From CAYYJS01 sp964472315 (GTDB lineage Bacteria; Verrucomicrobiota; Kiritimatiellia; UBA8416), in assembly GCA_964472315.1 (NCBI GenBank), contig CAYYJS010000012.1:13027-77026 (forward strand): DNA of 64,000 nt, read 5' to 3'. Positions 44,461 through 54,359 of the stretch are shown here, piece by piece. Each line of letters opens with the position of its first letter. Positions within the stretch are counted from its first letter, which is position 1. The translations under genes were made by a program, and so were the position numbers. The notes under the pieces are model-generated. The model saw only the letters and a list, made by a program, of their open reading frames with translations, was not told the DNA's origin and searched no databases.

Positions 44461-47198
44461 CGACCACTCGCTACACAAGATACTTCTCCGACCCCGCGGA
44501 GGGGGACGGAGACGCGCAGAAAACGTTGCTGGGCGGCAAAGGCGCCGGCCTGAAAGCGATGTCGCTTGCCGGCTTGGCGGTGCCGCCGGGGTTCACGATC
44601 ACGACCCAGGCGTGCGCGCGGTACTTCGAACTCGGGCGGCAATGGCCGGAGGGACTCGAAGAGGAAGTCCGCGCTCAATTGGGGCGTCTCGAAGCGGAAA
44701 CCGTCCGGCGTTTCGGCGCCGGCGCCAAGCCGCTGCTGGTCTCGGTGCGCAGCGGCGCGGCGATGTCGATGCCCGGCATGCTGGACACGATTCTCAACTG
44801 CGGGATCCATCCGGGGCTGGCCGCCGACGTCGGCGATACGCCGGACTTCTGGGGGCGCTACCTGCAGTTCATCCGCATGTTCGCCAAGGTGGTGGACCGA
44901 TTGGATGCCGCGGCATTCGCGCCGGCCGAAGCGGAGCGGGATGACCGCCCGGCGGATCGGCGGCTGGCGGAGTGCTATCTCGAAACGTACCGCGACAACA
45001 CCGGTCGGGAGTTTCCGACCGACCCCTGGACCGCGCTGCGCGCCTGCGTGCAGGCCGTCTTCGATTCCTGGCACAACGAGCGCGCCGCGGCCTACCGGCG
45101 GCGCAACGATATCCGCGGCCTGAGTGGAACGGCGGTCAACATACAGGCGATGTTTCCCTCCGAGGTGTCGGGCGTCGTCTTCACGCGCGACCCCAACGAC
45201 ATCCGATCGAACCGCATGATCGTCGAGGCCTCGTACGGGCTGGGCGAATCCGTGGTGTCCGGTGACGTCACCCCCGATCGGTTCCTTGTCGACCGGGACG
45301 ATTTTTCGATCGTCGCGCACATCGGGCACAAGCACTGCATCCTGCCGCCGTTGGGGATGGCGACGATGCCCGACCCCGACGCCCCCAGCCTGACGGATGA
45401 GCAACTTCGCACGCTGGCCGCGCTGTCGCTGCGGATCGAGCGGCACTTCGGCCATCCGGCCGACATCGAGTTCGGCATGGCCGATGGGCGGTTCGGGCTG
45501 CTGCAGTCGCGGCGTATCCGCGGGTTGGACGTCGCCGAGGATGTCGAGATCGGGCGTCAGGAGGAAATCCGGAGACTGCGCGAGATGTGCGGCGACCGGA
45601 ATCGCTGCTGGGTGCTGCACAACCTGGCGGAGACGCTCCCCCATCCCACCCCGCTGACCTGGGACATCGTCGCTGCGTTCATGAAGGGGGACGGCGGATT
45701 CGGCAGGCTCTACCGGGCGTTGGGCTACCGGCCGTCCGCCCGCGTGTGCCGCGACGGGTTTCTCGAGTCGATCGGCGGCGCGATCTATGCCGACCCCGAG
45801 CGCCTGGCGGAGCTGTTCTGGGACGCCATGCCGCTGATTTATGACCCGGCGATGCTGGTGGCCGACAAGAGCCTGCTCGATCAGGCGCCCGGCACGTTCG
45901 ACCCGTCGCGCGCGGACGGCAGGTTCCTCATCCATCTTCCGGCCACGTTGTGGGCCGTCTATCGCGGTTCGCGGCGCACGAAGCGCGCGCGCGCCGGCAT
46001 CCGCGAACGGTTCGAGCGGGATGTGCTGCCCCCGTATCTCGACTACGTGGCGCGCGAGCGCGAGCGGCCGCTGGACATCGAGTCCGACGCGGCGCTGCTG
46101 GCGCTGCTGGATGCGCGCCGCACGCGCGTGCTCGACGAGTTCGGTCCCGAATCGCTGGAGCCGGGATTTTTCGGCGGCATGGCGTTCGTCAGCCTTTCCC
46201 GGCGGCTCGCCCTGGCGCTGCCCCCGGCGCAGGCGGCGGAACTGGCGCGGGTTCTCATGCGCGCCCTGGATGGCGATACGACCTTCGAGCAGGACGCCAT
46301 GCTGGAGGCGGTGGGGCGCGGGGAGGCCGGCATGGACGGGTTTCTGACGCGGTTCGGTCATCGCTGCGTGGGCGAAATGGAGTTGCGGAACCCGCGCTGG
46401 CGCGAGGATCCGTCGTATCTCCACGGCATCGTCGCGCGCGCGGAAACGGGCGGCACGACCGCGCACGCCGTGCACGCGCGCAATCTTGAGCAGCGGCGGG
46501 AGGCCGAGGCGGAACTGGCGAACACGCTGCGGCGCCACGGGGCGGCGTCGCTGCGGGAGCCGATCCTGCGGGATTTGCGCGATGCGCAGGCCCTGCTGCC
46601 GTACCGCGAGTCCGGCAAGCACTACCTCATGATGGGCTACGAGCTGATCCGCATGGCGCTGGAGGAACTGGCGGCGCGATGGGACCTGGGCGGACGGCTG
46701 TACTTCCTCAGGCGGGCCGAACTGGAGACGTTTCCCGCCGAGCGGGCGCGCCTGCGCGACGAGATCGAGAAGCGCCGCATCCGTCACGAAGCGTTCCAGC
46801 GTCTGGACATGCCCGATGTCATCGATTCCGCGCATCTGGATACGCTCGGACTGACCGTGGCGCTCGACGCCGCGGACGAATTGCCCGGCACCGCGGTGGC
46901 GTCGGGGGTCGGGACCGGGCCGGTGCGTATCGTGTCGGACCCGTCGCGCGCGGGCAACCTGGGCACGGGGTATGTGCTGGTGTGCCCCTCGACCGATCCG
47001 GGCTGGACGCCGCTCTTTCTGCACGCGCGCGCCCTTGTTGTGGAACGAGGCGGCGTGCTGTCGCACGGCGCGATCGTGGCGCGCGACTTCGGCATCCCCG
47101 CCGTGGTCTGTCCGCATGCCACGCGACTGCTGACGGAGGGCGCCATCGTGCGCGTGGATGGAAATCGCGGAAGTGTGGCCGTGGTGGCCGGACGGTGA
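44457..47198 (+). CDS. PEP-utilising phosphotransferase (PEP synthase/rifampin phosphotransferase-like)
   Basis: 913 residues. An N-terminal ATP-grasp domain begins with LGGKGAGLKAMSLAGLAVPPGF and includes MPGMLDTILNCG (about residues 105-116), recalling pyruvate phosphate dikinase. The swivelling phosphohistidine domain is at the C-terminus: GGVLSHGAIVARDFGIPAVV, with catalytic His870. The central stretch NLAETLPHPTPLTW matches the rifampin-phosphotransferase or PEP-synthase-like subgroup rather than classical dikinase, which carries a C-terminal PEP-binding barrel that is absent here. It may phosphorylate a small molecule with ATP. The GTG at 44457 is six bases after GGAGGG and overlaps the propeller stop. 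Confidence 0.85.
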   Translation: MTTTRYTRYFSDPAEGDGDAQKTLLGGKGAGLKAMSLAGLAVPPGFTITTQACARYFELGRQWPEGLEEEVRAQLGRLEAETVRRFGAGAKPLLVSVRSGAAMSMPGMLDTILNCGIHPGLAADVGDTPDFWGRYLQFIRMFAKVVDRLDAAAFAPAEAERDDRPADRRLAECYLETYRDNTGREFPTDPWTALRACVQAVFDSWHNERAAAYRRRNDIRGLSGTAVNIQAMFPSEVSGVVFTRDPNDIRSNRMIVEASYGLGESVVSGDVTPDRFLVDRDDFSIVAHIGHKHCILPPLGMATMPDPDAPSLTDEQLRTLAALSLRIERHFGHPADIEFGMADGRFGLLQSRRIRGLDVAEDVEIGRQEEIRRLREMCGDRNRCWVLHNLAETLPHPTPLTWDIVAAFMKGDGGFGRLYRALGYRPSARVCRDGFLESIGGAIYADPERLAELFWDAMPLIYDPAMLVADKSLLDQAPGTFDPSRADGRFLIHLPATLWAVYRGSRRTKRARAGIRERFERDVLPPYLDYVARERERPLDIESDAALLALLDARRTRVLDEFGPESLEPGFFGGMAFVSLSRRLALALPPAQAAELARVLMRALDGDTTFEQDAMLEAVGRGEAGMDGFLTRFGHRCVGEMELRNPRWREDPSYLHGIVARAETGGTTAHAVHARNLEQRREAEAELANTLRRHGAASLREPILRDLRDAQALLPYRESGKHYLMMGYELIRMALEELAARWDLGGRLYFLRRAELETFPAERARLRDEIEKRRIRHEAFQRLDMPDVIDSAHLDTLGLTVALDAADELPGTAVASGVGTGPVRIVSDPSRAGNLGTGYVLVCPSTDPGWTPLFLHARALVVERGGVLSHGAIVARDFGIPAVVCPHATRLLTEGAIVRVDGNRGSVAVVAGR

Positions 47199-47205
47199 GG
47201 TAACG

Positions 47206-48012
47206 ATGACGCTATGGAACGCTATCTGTTTGACGATCGGCGACGCTCTGCTGGGATGGGCCTTGCGCCTTTCCCCGACGGCGGCGCTGGCGGCGCTGGC
47301 GCTGCTGACCGGCGGGTTGCTCGTGGGCGCGCGGCGATGGCTGTCCGATCAGGACCTTTTGAAGCGCGTCGCTTCCGACCGCACGCGCATTCGCTCGCTG
47401 CTGACCGAGGCGAAACGCGTCGGCGACAAGGCCGAACGGACGCGTCTGAAGACATTGCTGGGCGCCGTGGGGCTGCGCGCGCTCTCGCAGGAAGGGAAGC
47501 CGATGGCGGCGATCCTGCTGCCGCTGGCCGTCCTGGCCACCTGGGGTTATGCGCGGCTTGCGTGGGTGGCGCCGCGTGAAGGAGAACCGGTCGAAATCCG
47601 ACTTCACATGCCCGTGTCGAGCGTCGGCCGGCTTGCGCATCTCGTGCCGGCGGACGGGCTGAGCGCGGATCGTGGCTGGATTACCGAGGTCGAGGCGGAG
47701 GAAGAGGGCGTCTCGGCGGGCGGCATCGCCCGGTGGACGGTGCGCGGCCCGGCTCGCGCGGAGCCGTACGCGCTGGCCGCCGTGTGCGGCGTCGCGACGT
47801 ACACGGGCGCTGTGACGGTCGGACATTGGGCGTATGCCGACCCCGTGACGATCCATGACGACGGCGCGGTGCGGCTCGAAGTGGCGATGCGGGAGCTCCG
47901 ATTGGCGGGCCTGCCCGGACGACCGCCGACGTTGCCGGCATGGATCGTCGGCTATCTGCTGCTGGCGATACCGGCATCGCTGGGGCTGAAACGGGTGACG
48001 GGAGTCGCATGA
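47206..48012 (+). CDS. Membrane protein, possibly Oxa1/EMC3 superfamily-like
   Basis: 268 residues. Layout: hydrophobic segment (AALAALALLTGGLLVGA), a charged coiled-coil stretch (LKRVASDRTRIRSLLTEAKRVGDKAERTRLKTL), two further hydrophobic parts (AAILLPLAVLATWGYARLAW and the C-terminal AWIVGYLLLAIPASL), with a beta-rich part between. The segment-coiled coil-segment order resembles DUF106/EMC3-type Oxa1 superfamily proteins; this is a structural guess, not a motif match. The ATG at 47206 follows GAGG closely, seven bases after the phosphotransferase stop. Confidence 0.6.
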   Translation: MTLWNAICLTIGDALLGWALRLSPTAALAALALLTGGLLVGARRWLSDQDLLKRVASDRTRIRSLLTEAKRVGDKAERTRLKTLLGAVGLRALSQEGKPMAAILLPLAVLATWGYARLAWVAPREGEPVEIRLHMPVSSVGRLAHLVPADGLSADRGWITEVEAEEEGVSAGGIARWTVRGPARAEPYALAAVCGVATYTGAVTVGHWAYADPVTIHDDGAVRLEVAMRELRLAGLPGRPPTLPAWIVGYLLLAIPASLGLKRVTGVA

Positions 48013-48059
48013 AATCCGAATCCTCAACGCCGAACCCTTGCGGGGAACGTGTCGCGAGG

Positions 48060-51000
48060 ATGAAGAAGACAGCCGCGGCCATAGCGATTCTGGCGGGCAT
48101 GGGCGGGTGGCCGTCGCACGGTATGGCCGCGGACGAGCAGGCGCCGCGATCGCTCGCGACCGTGCCGCCGGCTGCGGCGTGGGTTCGTGCGGGGGAAGCG
48201 ATACGGGGAAGGGGCGATTTGGTCGTCGAACTGCGCGACGCGCTGTGGCACGCCGGGAAGCCCGAAGTCAGGCACACGCTGCGTCTGTGCTTCGAGCACG
48301 ACGACTCCGGGTGGCGGCCGATGGCGATCGGCGACTCGCGCACGTACAATCGCGGCGACCACTACGGGCGGCTGCGCGAGTCCGTCGCCGATGGCGAGGC
48401 GCTGCGGCTGACCGCGCGCATGCGTATCGAACCGGACCCGTGGGCGGGCGGGGAGGCGTTGGTCGAGTACCGCATGTCGCTGCGCGCCACCAACGGCGTC
48501 TGGCGGGGCGCCTGGGAATGCGAGCTGCGCGGCCAGACAGGCGGGGGCGAGGCGACCGGCGTATTCCGGCCGGCGGCGCCCGGGTTCGCGCCACCCGCCG
48601 CGGGCGAGCACCCGCGGCTGCTCCTGCGCCGTTCGGAGCTGGATGCGCTGCGCGAGAAGGCGCGCACGGACTGGGGCCGCGCGATGCTCGATCGGCTTGC
48701 CGCGGACGATCCGTCCGCGTCGAACAGGGCGGTGGGCCGCGCGCTGCTCTACGCGTTGACCGGCGACCCGGAGCACGCCAAGCGGGCGCGGGAACTCATC
48801 CGCTCGGACATCGACACGGGCAAGTGGTTCGAGATCGGCCAGGTGCATGACCCGGCCGCCAAGGCGACCGAGGCGCTGATCGCCTACGACCTGATCCACG
48901 AGACCTGCGGCGAGGATTTCCACGCGCCGATGCGCGCGCTGCTTCGCGAGCAGGCGCCCTGGTTCTATCGCGGCGCGGATTGCCCGCTGTACAACCTCAA
49001 CGACGGCAGCAACTGGAGCGCCATGTACAACAGTGGCGTGGGGATGGTGGCGCTCTACCTGAGCGGCGAGCCGGCCGAGCCGTACATCAAACCCCCCGAA
49101 CCCGTGCTGCCCACGCTGAGCCCGCCGGCCGACCTGGTCGTCGGGCGGGACGTGCCGGTCGTGAACCTGGAGACCGGCCGGCTGTGGTCGACGTGGCTGT
49201 GGGCCGGCCCGTTCCACGCGGGCAGGGGGCTGGACGCGCTGGCGTCGATCGGCGGCGCGGCGCGCGCCCGGCCCGAACACGGAACGAAGGTCGCGTGGCG
49301 GGTTTGCGCGGACTACGCCGCGGAGCCGGACCCCGCCGGCGAGATCGAGGAGCGGATATTCGCGCCGCTCGATGCGAAGTTCCTGGTGTCGGAGGCGCAC
49401 GCGAAACGCTATGGACACATTGCGGCCGAGGGGGCGGTGGACTTCGCGGCGGCCACGAAACAGGCCGGCCTGACCACCTCGTACCTGTACGCCGTGATCG
49501 AGAACGACCGGCCGGGATGCTACCGGGTGGACATCGGCGACTGGAAACTGCTGGACGCAGCCGTTGACATCGCCGGCCATCGATGCCGCGACGGCGACAT
49601 CGTGCGTCTCGAACGCGGCCGCTACCCCGTCCTCGGCAGCGCGCGCATGGCGCACGTGAACACCTGGACGAGGATCGGCTATCACGTGCGGCTGCACGTC
49701 GTGACGGAGGATGAGGCCGGGAGCTGGCTGCGGGCGCGCCGCGCGCGATGGGAGGCGGACGCAGAGGACTGGCAAACCGACCCCTACGCCGCGCGCTGGC
49801 TGGGTGTGGCGCGGCGGAAGATTGCCAACTGGACCGCGGGCGCGCTGGGCGACATGGGCTGGAACACCGAGGGCGAGGCCTACACCCGGCACTCGTTCCG
49901 CCTCGTGTTCCCGTTTGCCCATTGCTACCGCAACGTCACGGGGAAGGACATCCTTCCGGACTCCGGCCTGCGCCACGTGCTGCGCATGTACACGGCGCGC
50001 ACGATCTTCGGCGCCGACTCCGCGCGCATGACCGCCTTCGGCCCCGGCGGCGGGCCGCCCGGCGTGGACACCTATGCGCGCGGATTCTCGCTCGTGCCGG
50101 CGGAGGACCGCGGTACGGTCTTGTGGGCATGGAACCGCACACAGGCTCTGGCCGATGCCGGCAGGCTTGAGGCGCCCGAAAAACTGGTGGACAGGCTCGA
50201 TCCTCTTTCCGCCGCCTTCCGCTTCGTCAACTACCCGCTCGACAGCGAGGAGGAACACCCATCGAAGAGGCTCGCGAACGTCATGGTCGAGCCGCGCAAG
50301 GGCGGCTACGTGTTCCGCAACCGCTGGCAGGACGCGGACGATTGCGTGGTCACGGTGTATCTCGACTCGAATTGCGCGGGCGGGGGGTGGGGGTCGCTCG
50401 AGACCGCCGATCTCCGCATCCAGGGTCTCGGCGTGGACTGGACGGTGCGCGGCATGGGTTGGGGACACGGGGGCTCCTGGCGGGACAGGAGTTTTCCCGG
50501 CACGCGCTACGGCCAGACGGTGCTCTTCCCCTCCGATCCGCACGAGGGCGGCGGCGAGGCGGCGCTCACGTTCTTCGAGCCCAGGACCGACGGGTCGGGC
50601 GTGATCGGCATAGATCTGAACGACATCTACACCGCGGGCGAGCCCCGCCACGAGGGTCAAGCCAGGGCCACGCCCGTCCGGCCCGGCGCAAGGACGGGCT
50701 ATGATACGGGCATCCGGGGCTCACGCGCCATCGCCGTGGACTACTCGGGCCTGTGCGGCGCGCCGGCCCTGATTGCCGTGGCCGACCGTATCGGCGGGAC
50801 GGCGGGCACGAACACCTGGCAACTGGTCACACCCGTCGAGCATGCAGTGACCGTCGGCGAAGGCGGGTTCACGATCGCGGCGCCGAACGGCGCCACTTTG
50901 CGCGCGACCGTCGTCGCGCCCGTCGGGGCGACGATCGCAACGGTCGAACGCGGCTTCAGGCACGAGATCAACTACCACGGCGGGCATGCCCAGATGAGTT

Positions 51001-51173
51001 ACACCCGGAAGCTCGTGGAAGTCCGCGGCGGCGAGCGCTTCTTCGTCGTCATGACCGTTCAGCACGGGCAGCCGCCGGAATGCGGGCTTGCGGACGGAAG
51101 CGTCACGATTGGCGGACGCACGGTCTCGGTGCGTGACGGGAATCTCGACCTGGGCGAGGTCGGCGGACGTTAA
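48060..51173 (+). CDS. Secreted heparinase II/III-like protein, first tandem copy
   Basis: About 1037 residues. The ATG at 48060 starts the signal peptide KKTAAAIAILAGMGGWPSHGMAA; an upstream ATG at 48009 overlaps the previous stop but puts a polar stretch in front. Core motifs are AGEHPRLLLRRSELDALREK (about residue 185), DGSNWSAMYNSGVGM (about 320) and NTEGEAYTRHSFRLVFPFAH (about 600), resembling the helical domain of heparinase/alginate-type lyases. A beta-sandwich follows. It is a diverged paralogue of the next gene. A role in breaking uronate-containing polysaccharide is inferred. Confidence 0.75.
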   Translation: MKKTAAAIAILAGMGGWPSHGMAADEQAPRSLATVPPAAAWVRAGEAIRGRGDLVVELRDALWHAGKPEVRHTLRLCFEHDDSGWRPMAIGDSRTYNRGDHYGRLRESVADGEALRLTARMRIEPDPWAGGEALVEYRMSLRATNGVWRGAWECELRGQTGGGEATGVFRPAAPGFAPPAAGEHPRLLLRRSELDALREKARTDWGRAMLDRLAADDPSASNRAVGRALLYALTGDPEHAKRARELIRSDIDTGKWFEIGQVHDPAAKATEALIAYDLIHETCGEDFHAPMRALLREQAPWFYRGADCPLYNLNDGSNWSAMYNSGVGMVALYLSGEPAEPYIKPPEPVLPTLSPPADLVVGRDVPVVNLETGRLWSTWLWAGPFHAGRGLDALASIGGAARARPEHGTKVAWRVCADYAAEPDPAGEIEERIFAPLDAKFLVSEAHAKRYGHIAAEGAVDFAAATKQAGLTTSYLYAVIENDRPGCYRVDIGDWKLLDAAVDIAGHRCRDGDIVRLERGRYPVLGSARMAHVNTWTRIGYHVRLHVVTEDEAGSWLRARRARWEADAEDWQTDPYAARWLGVARRKIANWTAGALGDMGWNTEGEAYTRHSFRLVFPFAHCYRNVTGKDILPDSGLRHVLRMYTARTIFGADSARMTAFGPGGGPPGVDTYARGFSLVPAEDRGTVLWAWNRTQALADAGRLEAPEKLVDRLDPLSAAFRFVNYPLDSEEEHPSKRLANVMVEPRKGGYVFRNRWQDADDCVVTVYLDSNCAGGGWGSLETADLRIQGLGVDWTVRGMGWGHGGSWRDRSFPGTRYGQTVLFPSDPHEGGGEAALTFFEPRTDGSGVIGIDLNDIYTAGEPRHEGQARATPVRPGARTGYDTGIRGSRAIAVDYSGLCGAPALIAVADRIGGTAGTNTWQLVTPVEHAVTVGEGGFTIAAPNGATLRATVVAPVGATIATVERGFRHEINYHGGHAQMSYTRKLVEVRGGERFFVVMTVQHGQPPECGLADGSVTIGGRTVSVRDGNLDLGEVGGR

Positions 51174-51247
51174 AAGGCGAGGGTGACGGTGGGTAACCAG
51201 ACCCAGCGTGTCGACGGTACGAGACTGGCGATCGAGGAGTAGCGACG

Positions 51248-54200
51248 ATGAGAATACGAACGAGATGGCGGCATTTCGCCCGGTTGTGGCTGCCGACGCT
51301 GTGGCTGGGCGCGGGCTTCGTTGTCGCGATGCCCGCGTCCGGGGCGCCGGCCCACGAGGAGTATCTGTTCGAACTCGACGGCGCGATGCCGGACCCGGCG
51401 GCGGGGCTGACGCTGATTGCCGAGACCGTCGGCGGCCGGTGGGAACCCGTCGTGTGGGGGCATGCCCGCGTCCATGACGACATGGCCAATCATTTCGGCC
51501 GGATCGTGGAGAGCGACGGCGCGAGGGATGGGAAGATACGCCTGCGCATCGAGCTGCTCTTCGGTCGCGGGCGCGAGCCACGCGCCATTCCTCCGGCAGA
51601 CCTGACGCTGGAGTTTTCCGTGCGCGAGGGCGCGGTCGGCGGCGTCTGGAAGGGAACGGCATGGGGAGCGGCCGGAAGCGGCGCCGTGACCGGGAGCGTC
51701 CACGTTATGCGCGGGGCGACGGACGTGACGCCTCCCGCCCCCGGCGAGCACCCGCGTTTGCTGATTCGCCGGACCGACATCCCGGCGTTGCAAGCCAGGG
51801 CGCGGACCCCGTTCGGAGAGGCGATGATGGCGCGGCTTGCGGCCGAGGATCCGCTTTCGTTGACCCGCATGGCCGTGGGACAGGGCCTGCTCTACGTGCT
51901 GACCGGCGAGAAGGGGTATGCCGAAAAGGCCGTGGAGTTGCTCGAGACGGACTACAGTTCCGGAAAATGGGTGCGCACGGAGGTCCACTATCCGTACGTG
52001 CCCGTGCACGACGCGGGAAGCACGGCCGTCGAGGCGGCGATCGCGTTCGATCTTGTGTACGACGCCTGCGACGAGCCGTTCCGCAAGGCGATGCTCGACC
52101 TCTTTGCGCGGCGCGCCGAATACCTGTACCGTGCGCCCGCGAACGGACGCGACTCGAGCAACTGGAGCGCGATCTACCGCTCGGGCGCCGGCATGGCGGC
52201 CTTGCTCGCGCTCGAAGTGGCCCCTGGCGGGCTTCCCGAACCCGCGGCGCCCGGCATCAAGGAGTTGAAACCGCCCGCCGATCTGGGGGCGGGCGACCTC
52301 GGCGCCGATGTCCCGCTCGTCGAATTCGACGGCGGCGAGCTGACATCCTGGCTGACCGGCGGCCCGTTGTTCGGCAGGATCGGGCAGGATCTGCTCGATC
52401 CGCTCGGCCAACCGCCCTACCGCCCGCACGGCGGCATGGAGATCGCGTCGAAAGCGACGATCCGATGGCAGGGTCAGATCAGACCGGTGCACAACGAGGG
52501 CAAGAGCGCGTTTCGGATTCATTCCGACAAGAACGGTCCGATCCCATGGCCGTATGACGTGAAGGGCCTGGCCGGCGGGACGACCCGGATGCTCTATTTC
52601 TACTGCGTGCTGAACGTCCGGTCGGCGGGTGCGTTCGCGGTGAAATGCACCACCGGACGGATTACCGACTACCGGGTTCTGATTGCGGACCAGGCGGCGA
52701 AGGACGGGGACATCGTCCGCCTCAAACCCGGCAGATATCCGGTGTTGCTCGCCGTGGAGCCCGGAGACAACCGGCGCGCCCACAAGATCATGTACAGGTT
52801 CTGGCTCGACCGGATCGGCGAAGAAGACGCGAAATCGAAGCTGGCCGTCCTGCATGCGGAGCACGCCGACGAATGCGCGCTGCGGCGGTTCTGGTCCGAC
52901 GCGGCCGTTCGGGGAGGCTGCGCCAACCCGATGGCCGCCTACTGGCTGGGCATGGCGCGGATGGTCGCGGGCAACTACCTGCGGTGGGACATCGGCAACC
53001 TGGGGTTCAACATGGAAGGCGAAGCCTACACGCAGCATTCCCTGCGCGCGCTTCTGCCGTTCGCCCACTGCTACCGCAACGCGACGGGCAAGCCGCTGAT
53101 TGGCGGGCCGAACCCGGGCATGATCCTGCCCGGATACGTGGCGCGGACCATCTTTCGCGCGGACCACGCCGCCTTTCTCGGCTACAGCACCGGCGGCGCG
53201 CCGTTGGGCGTGGACAACTACGCGCGCGGGTTTGCCCTGGTTCCGGACGAGTTCAAGCGCGCGGTGCTATGGGCGTGGGACCGCACGCAGGCGCTGGCCG
53301 ACGCCGGGATGCTCAAGAGCCCCTATCAACCGGTGGATTTTCTCGACCCCATGTCCGCCGCGTTCCTGTTCGTGAATCACCCGGCCGACATGGCCGAACA
53401 GAATCCGTCGGAAGCGCTGCCGCGCGTGGCGGTGGACAGCCAACTGGGCGGGTACGTCTTTCGCAACCGCTGGCGGGACGGTGACGATATCTGCGCGACC
53501 GTGTTTCTCAACCACAACGCGGCGGGCGGAAGCTGGGCGGGATACGATTCCGGCGATTTCCGGATTTCGGGTCTCGGTGTCGACTGGGCCGTGCGCGGGC
53601 GCGGCAACGGCGTGGGCGGCGACCAGGACAACACCGTGGGCGGCGACTTCAACAAGCCGTTCCCCGGCATGCCTCTGGCATCGTGGGATGCCCCGGTGAC
53701 GCGCTTCGAAGCGCGCGAAGACGGATCGGGCGTGTTGAGTTTCAACATGGATCGCGTCTACCTGGGCATGAAGCCGGACCCTCGCGGTGCGAAACCGGTC
53801 GCCATGGCGCCCGGCATGTGCCGGGGCAAGCCCATCGCGTACGATTGGGGCGTCCGCGGCACGCGGTCGTTTGCCGTGGACTACTCCGGCGTGTCGGGCG
53901 CGCCGGCCTTGTATGTCGTGGCGGACACGGTCACGGGCGCGCCGAAGTCCGCCGTATGGCAGATGGTCACGGATCGGAGCGTCCCGGTCATTGTGGCCGG
54001 CAACACCTTTACTCTGACGGCGACGAACGGCGCGACCCTGCACGCCACTGTGCTTGCACCCGCCGGGGCGGTCATCGCGACGCGCGAGGTGTCGCACGGC
54101 CACGAGGCCTACTATCGCGTGCATCACGGCGCGGCGACCTTCGACCGCACCGTCATCGACGTCGCCGGCGGGGAGTTGTTCCTGGTGGCGATGACCCTGC

Positions 54201-54322
54201 AGAAGGGCGCCGCGCCGCCTGTCGCGGTGGAGCAGGCCGATGGGCTCCTGCGTGCGAGAGTGGGTGGCCGCGGCATCCGCTATGACGGGAAGACGATCGA
54301 GTTGCGCCCGGTGGAAGAATAA
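51248..54322 (+). CDS. Secreted heparinase II/III-like protein, second tandem copy
   Basis: 1024 residues with a signal peptide near WLPTLWLGAGFVVAMPASG. Shared landmarks with the upstream copy include PGEHPRLLIRRTDIPAL, SNWSAIYRSGAGM, MEGEAYTQHSLRALLPFAHC, AFLFVNHPADMAEQNPS and the C-terminal SRAIAVDYSG/TRSFAVDYSG strand. The copies are well diverged, so the duplication is old, and the substrates may differ in sugar or sulfation. GAGGAG lies about eight bases before the ATG. Its 3' end converges on tsaB, whose stop codon lies only 38 bases away. Confidence 0.75.
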   Translation: MRIRTRWRHFARLWLPTLWLGAGFVVAMPASGAPAHEEYLFELDGAMPDPAAGLTLIAETVGGRWEPVVWGHARVHDDMANHFGRIVESDGARDGKIRLRIELLFGRGREPRAIPPADLTLEFSVREGAVGGVWKGTAWGAAGSGAVTGSVHVMRGATDVTPPAPGEHPRLLIRRTDIPALQARARTPFGEAMMARLAAEDPLSLTRMAVGQGLLYVLTGEKGYAEKAVELLETDYSSGKWVRTEVHYPYVPVHDAGSTAVEAAIAFDLVYDACDEPFRKAMLDLFARRAEYLYRAPANGRDSSNWSAIYRSGAGMAALLALEVAPGGLPEPAAPGIKELKPPADLGAGDLGADVPLVEFDGGELTSWLTGGPLFGRIGQDLLDPLGQPPYRPHGGMEIASKATIRWQGQIRPVHNEGKSAFRIHSDKNGPIPWPYDVKGLAGGTTRMLYFYCVLNVRSAGAFAVKCTTGRITDYRVLIADQAAKDGDIVRLKPGRYPVLLAVEPGDNRRAHKIMYRFWLDRIGEEDAKSKLAVLHAEHADECALRRFWSDAAVRGGCANPMAAYWLGMARMVAGNYLRWDIGNLGFNMEGEAYTQHSLRALLPFAHCYRNATGKPLIGGPNPGMILPGYVARTIFRADHAAFLGYSTGGAPLGVDNYARGFALVPDEFKRAVLWAWDRTQALADAGMLKSPYQPVDFLDPMSAAFLFVNHPADMAEQNPSEALPRVAVDSQLGGYVFRNRWRDGDDICATVFLNHNAAGGSWAGYDSGDFRISGLGVDWAVRGRGNGVGGDQDNTVGGDFNKPFPGMPLASWDAPVTRFEAREDGSGVLSFNMDRVYLGMKPDPRGAKPVAMAPGMCRGKPIAYDWGVRGTRSFAVDYSGVSGAPALYVVADTVTGAPKSAVWQMVTDRSVPVIVAGNTFTLTATNGATLHATVLAPAGAVIATREVSHGHEAYYRVHHGAATFDRTVIDVAGGELFLVAMTLQKGAAPPVAVEQADGLLRARVGGRGIRYDGKTIELRPVEE

Positions 54323-54359
54323 CCCCGGCAGCCGCGGCGAACGGCATGCGGCCATCGTT

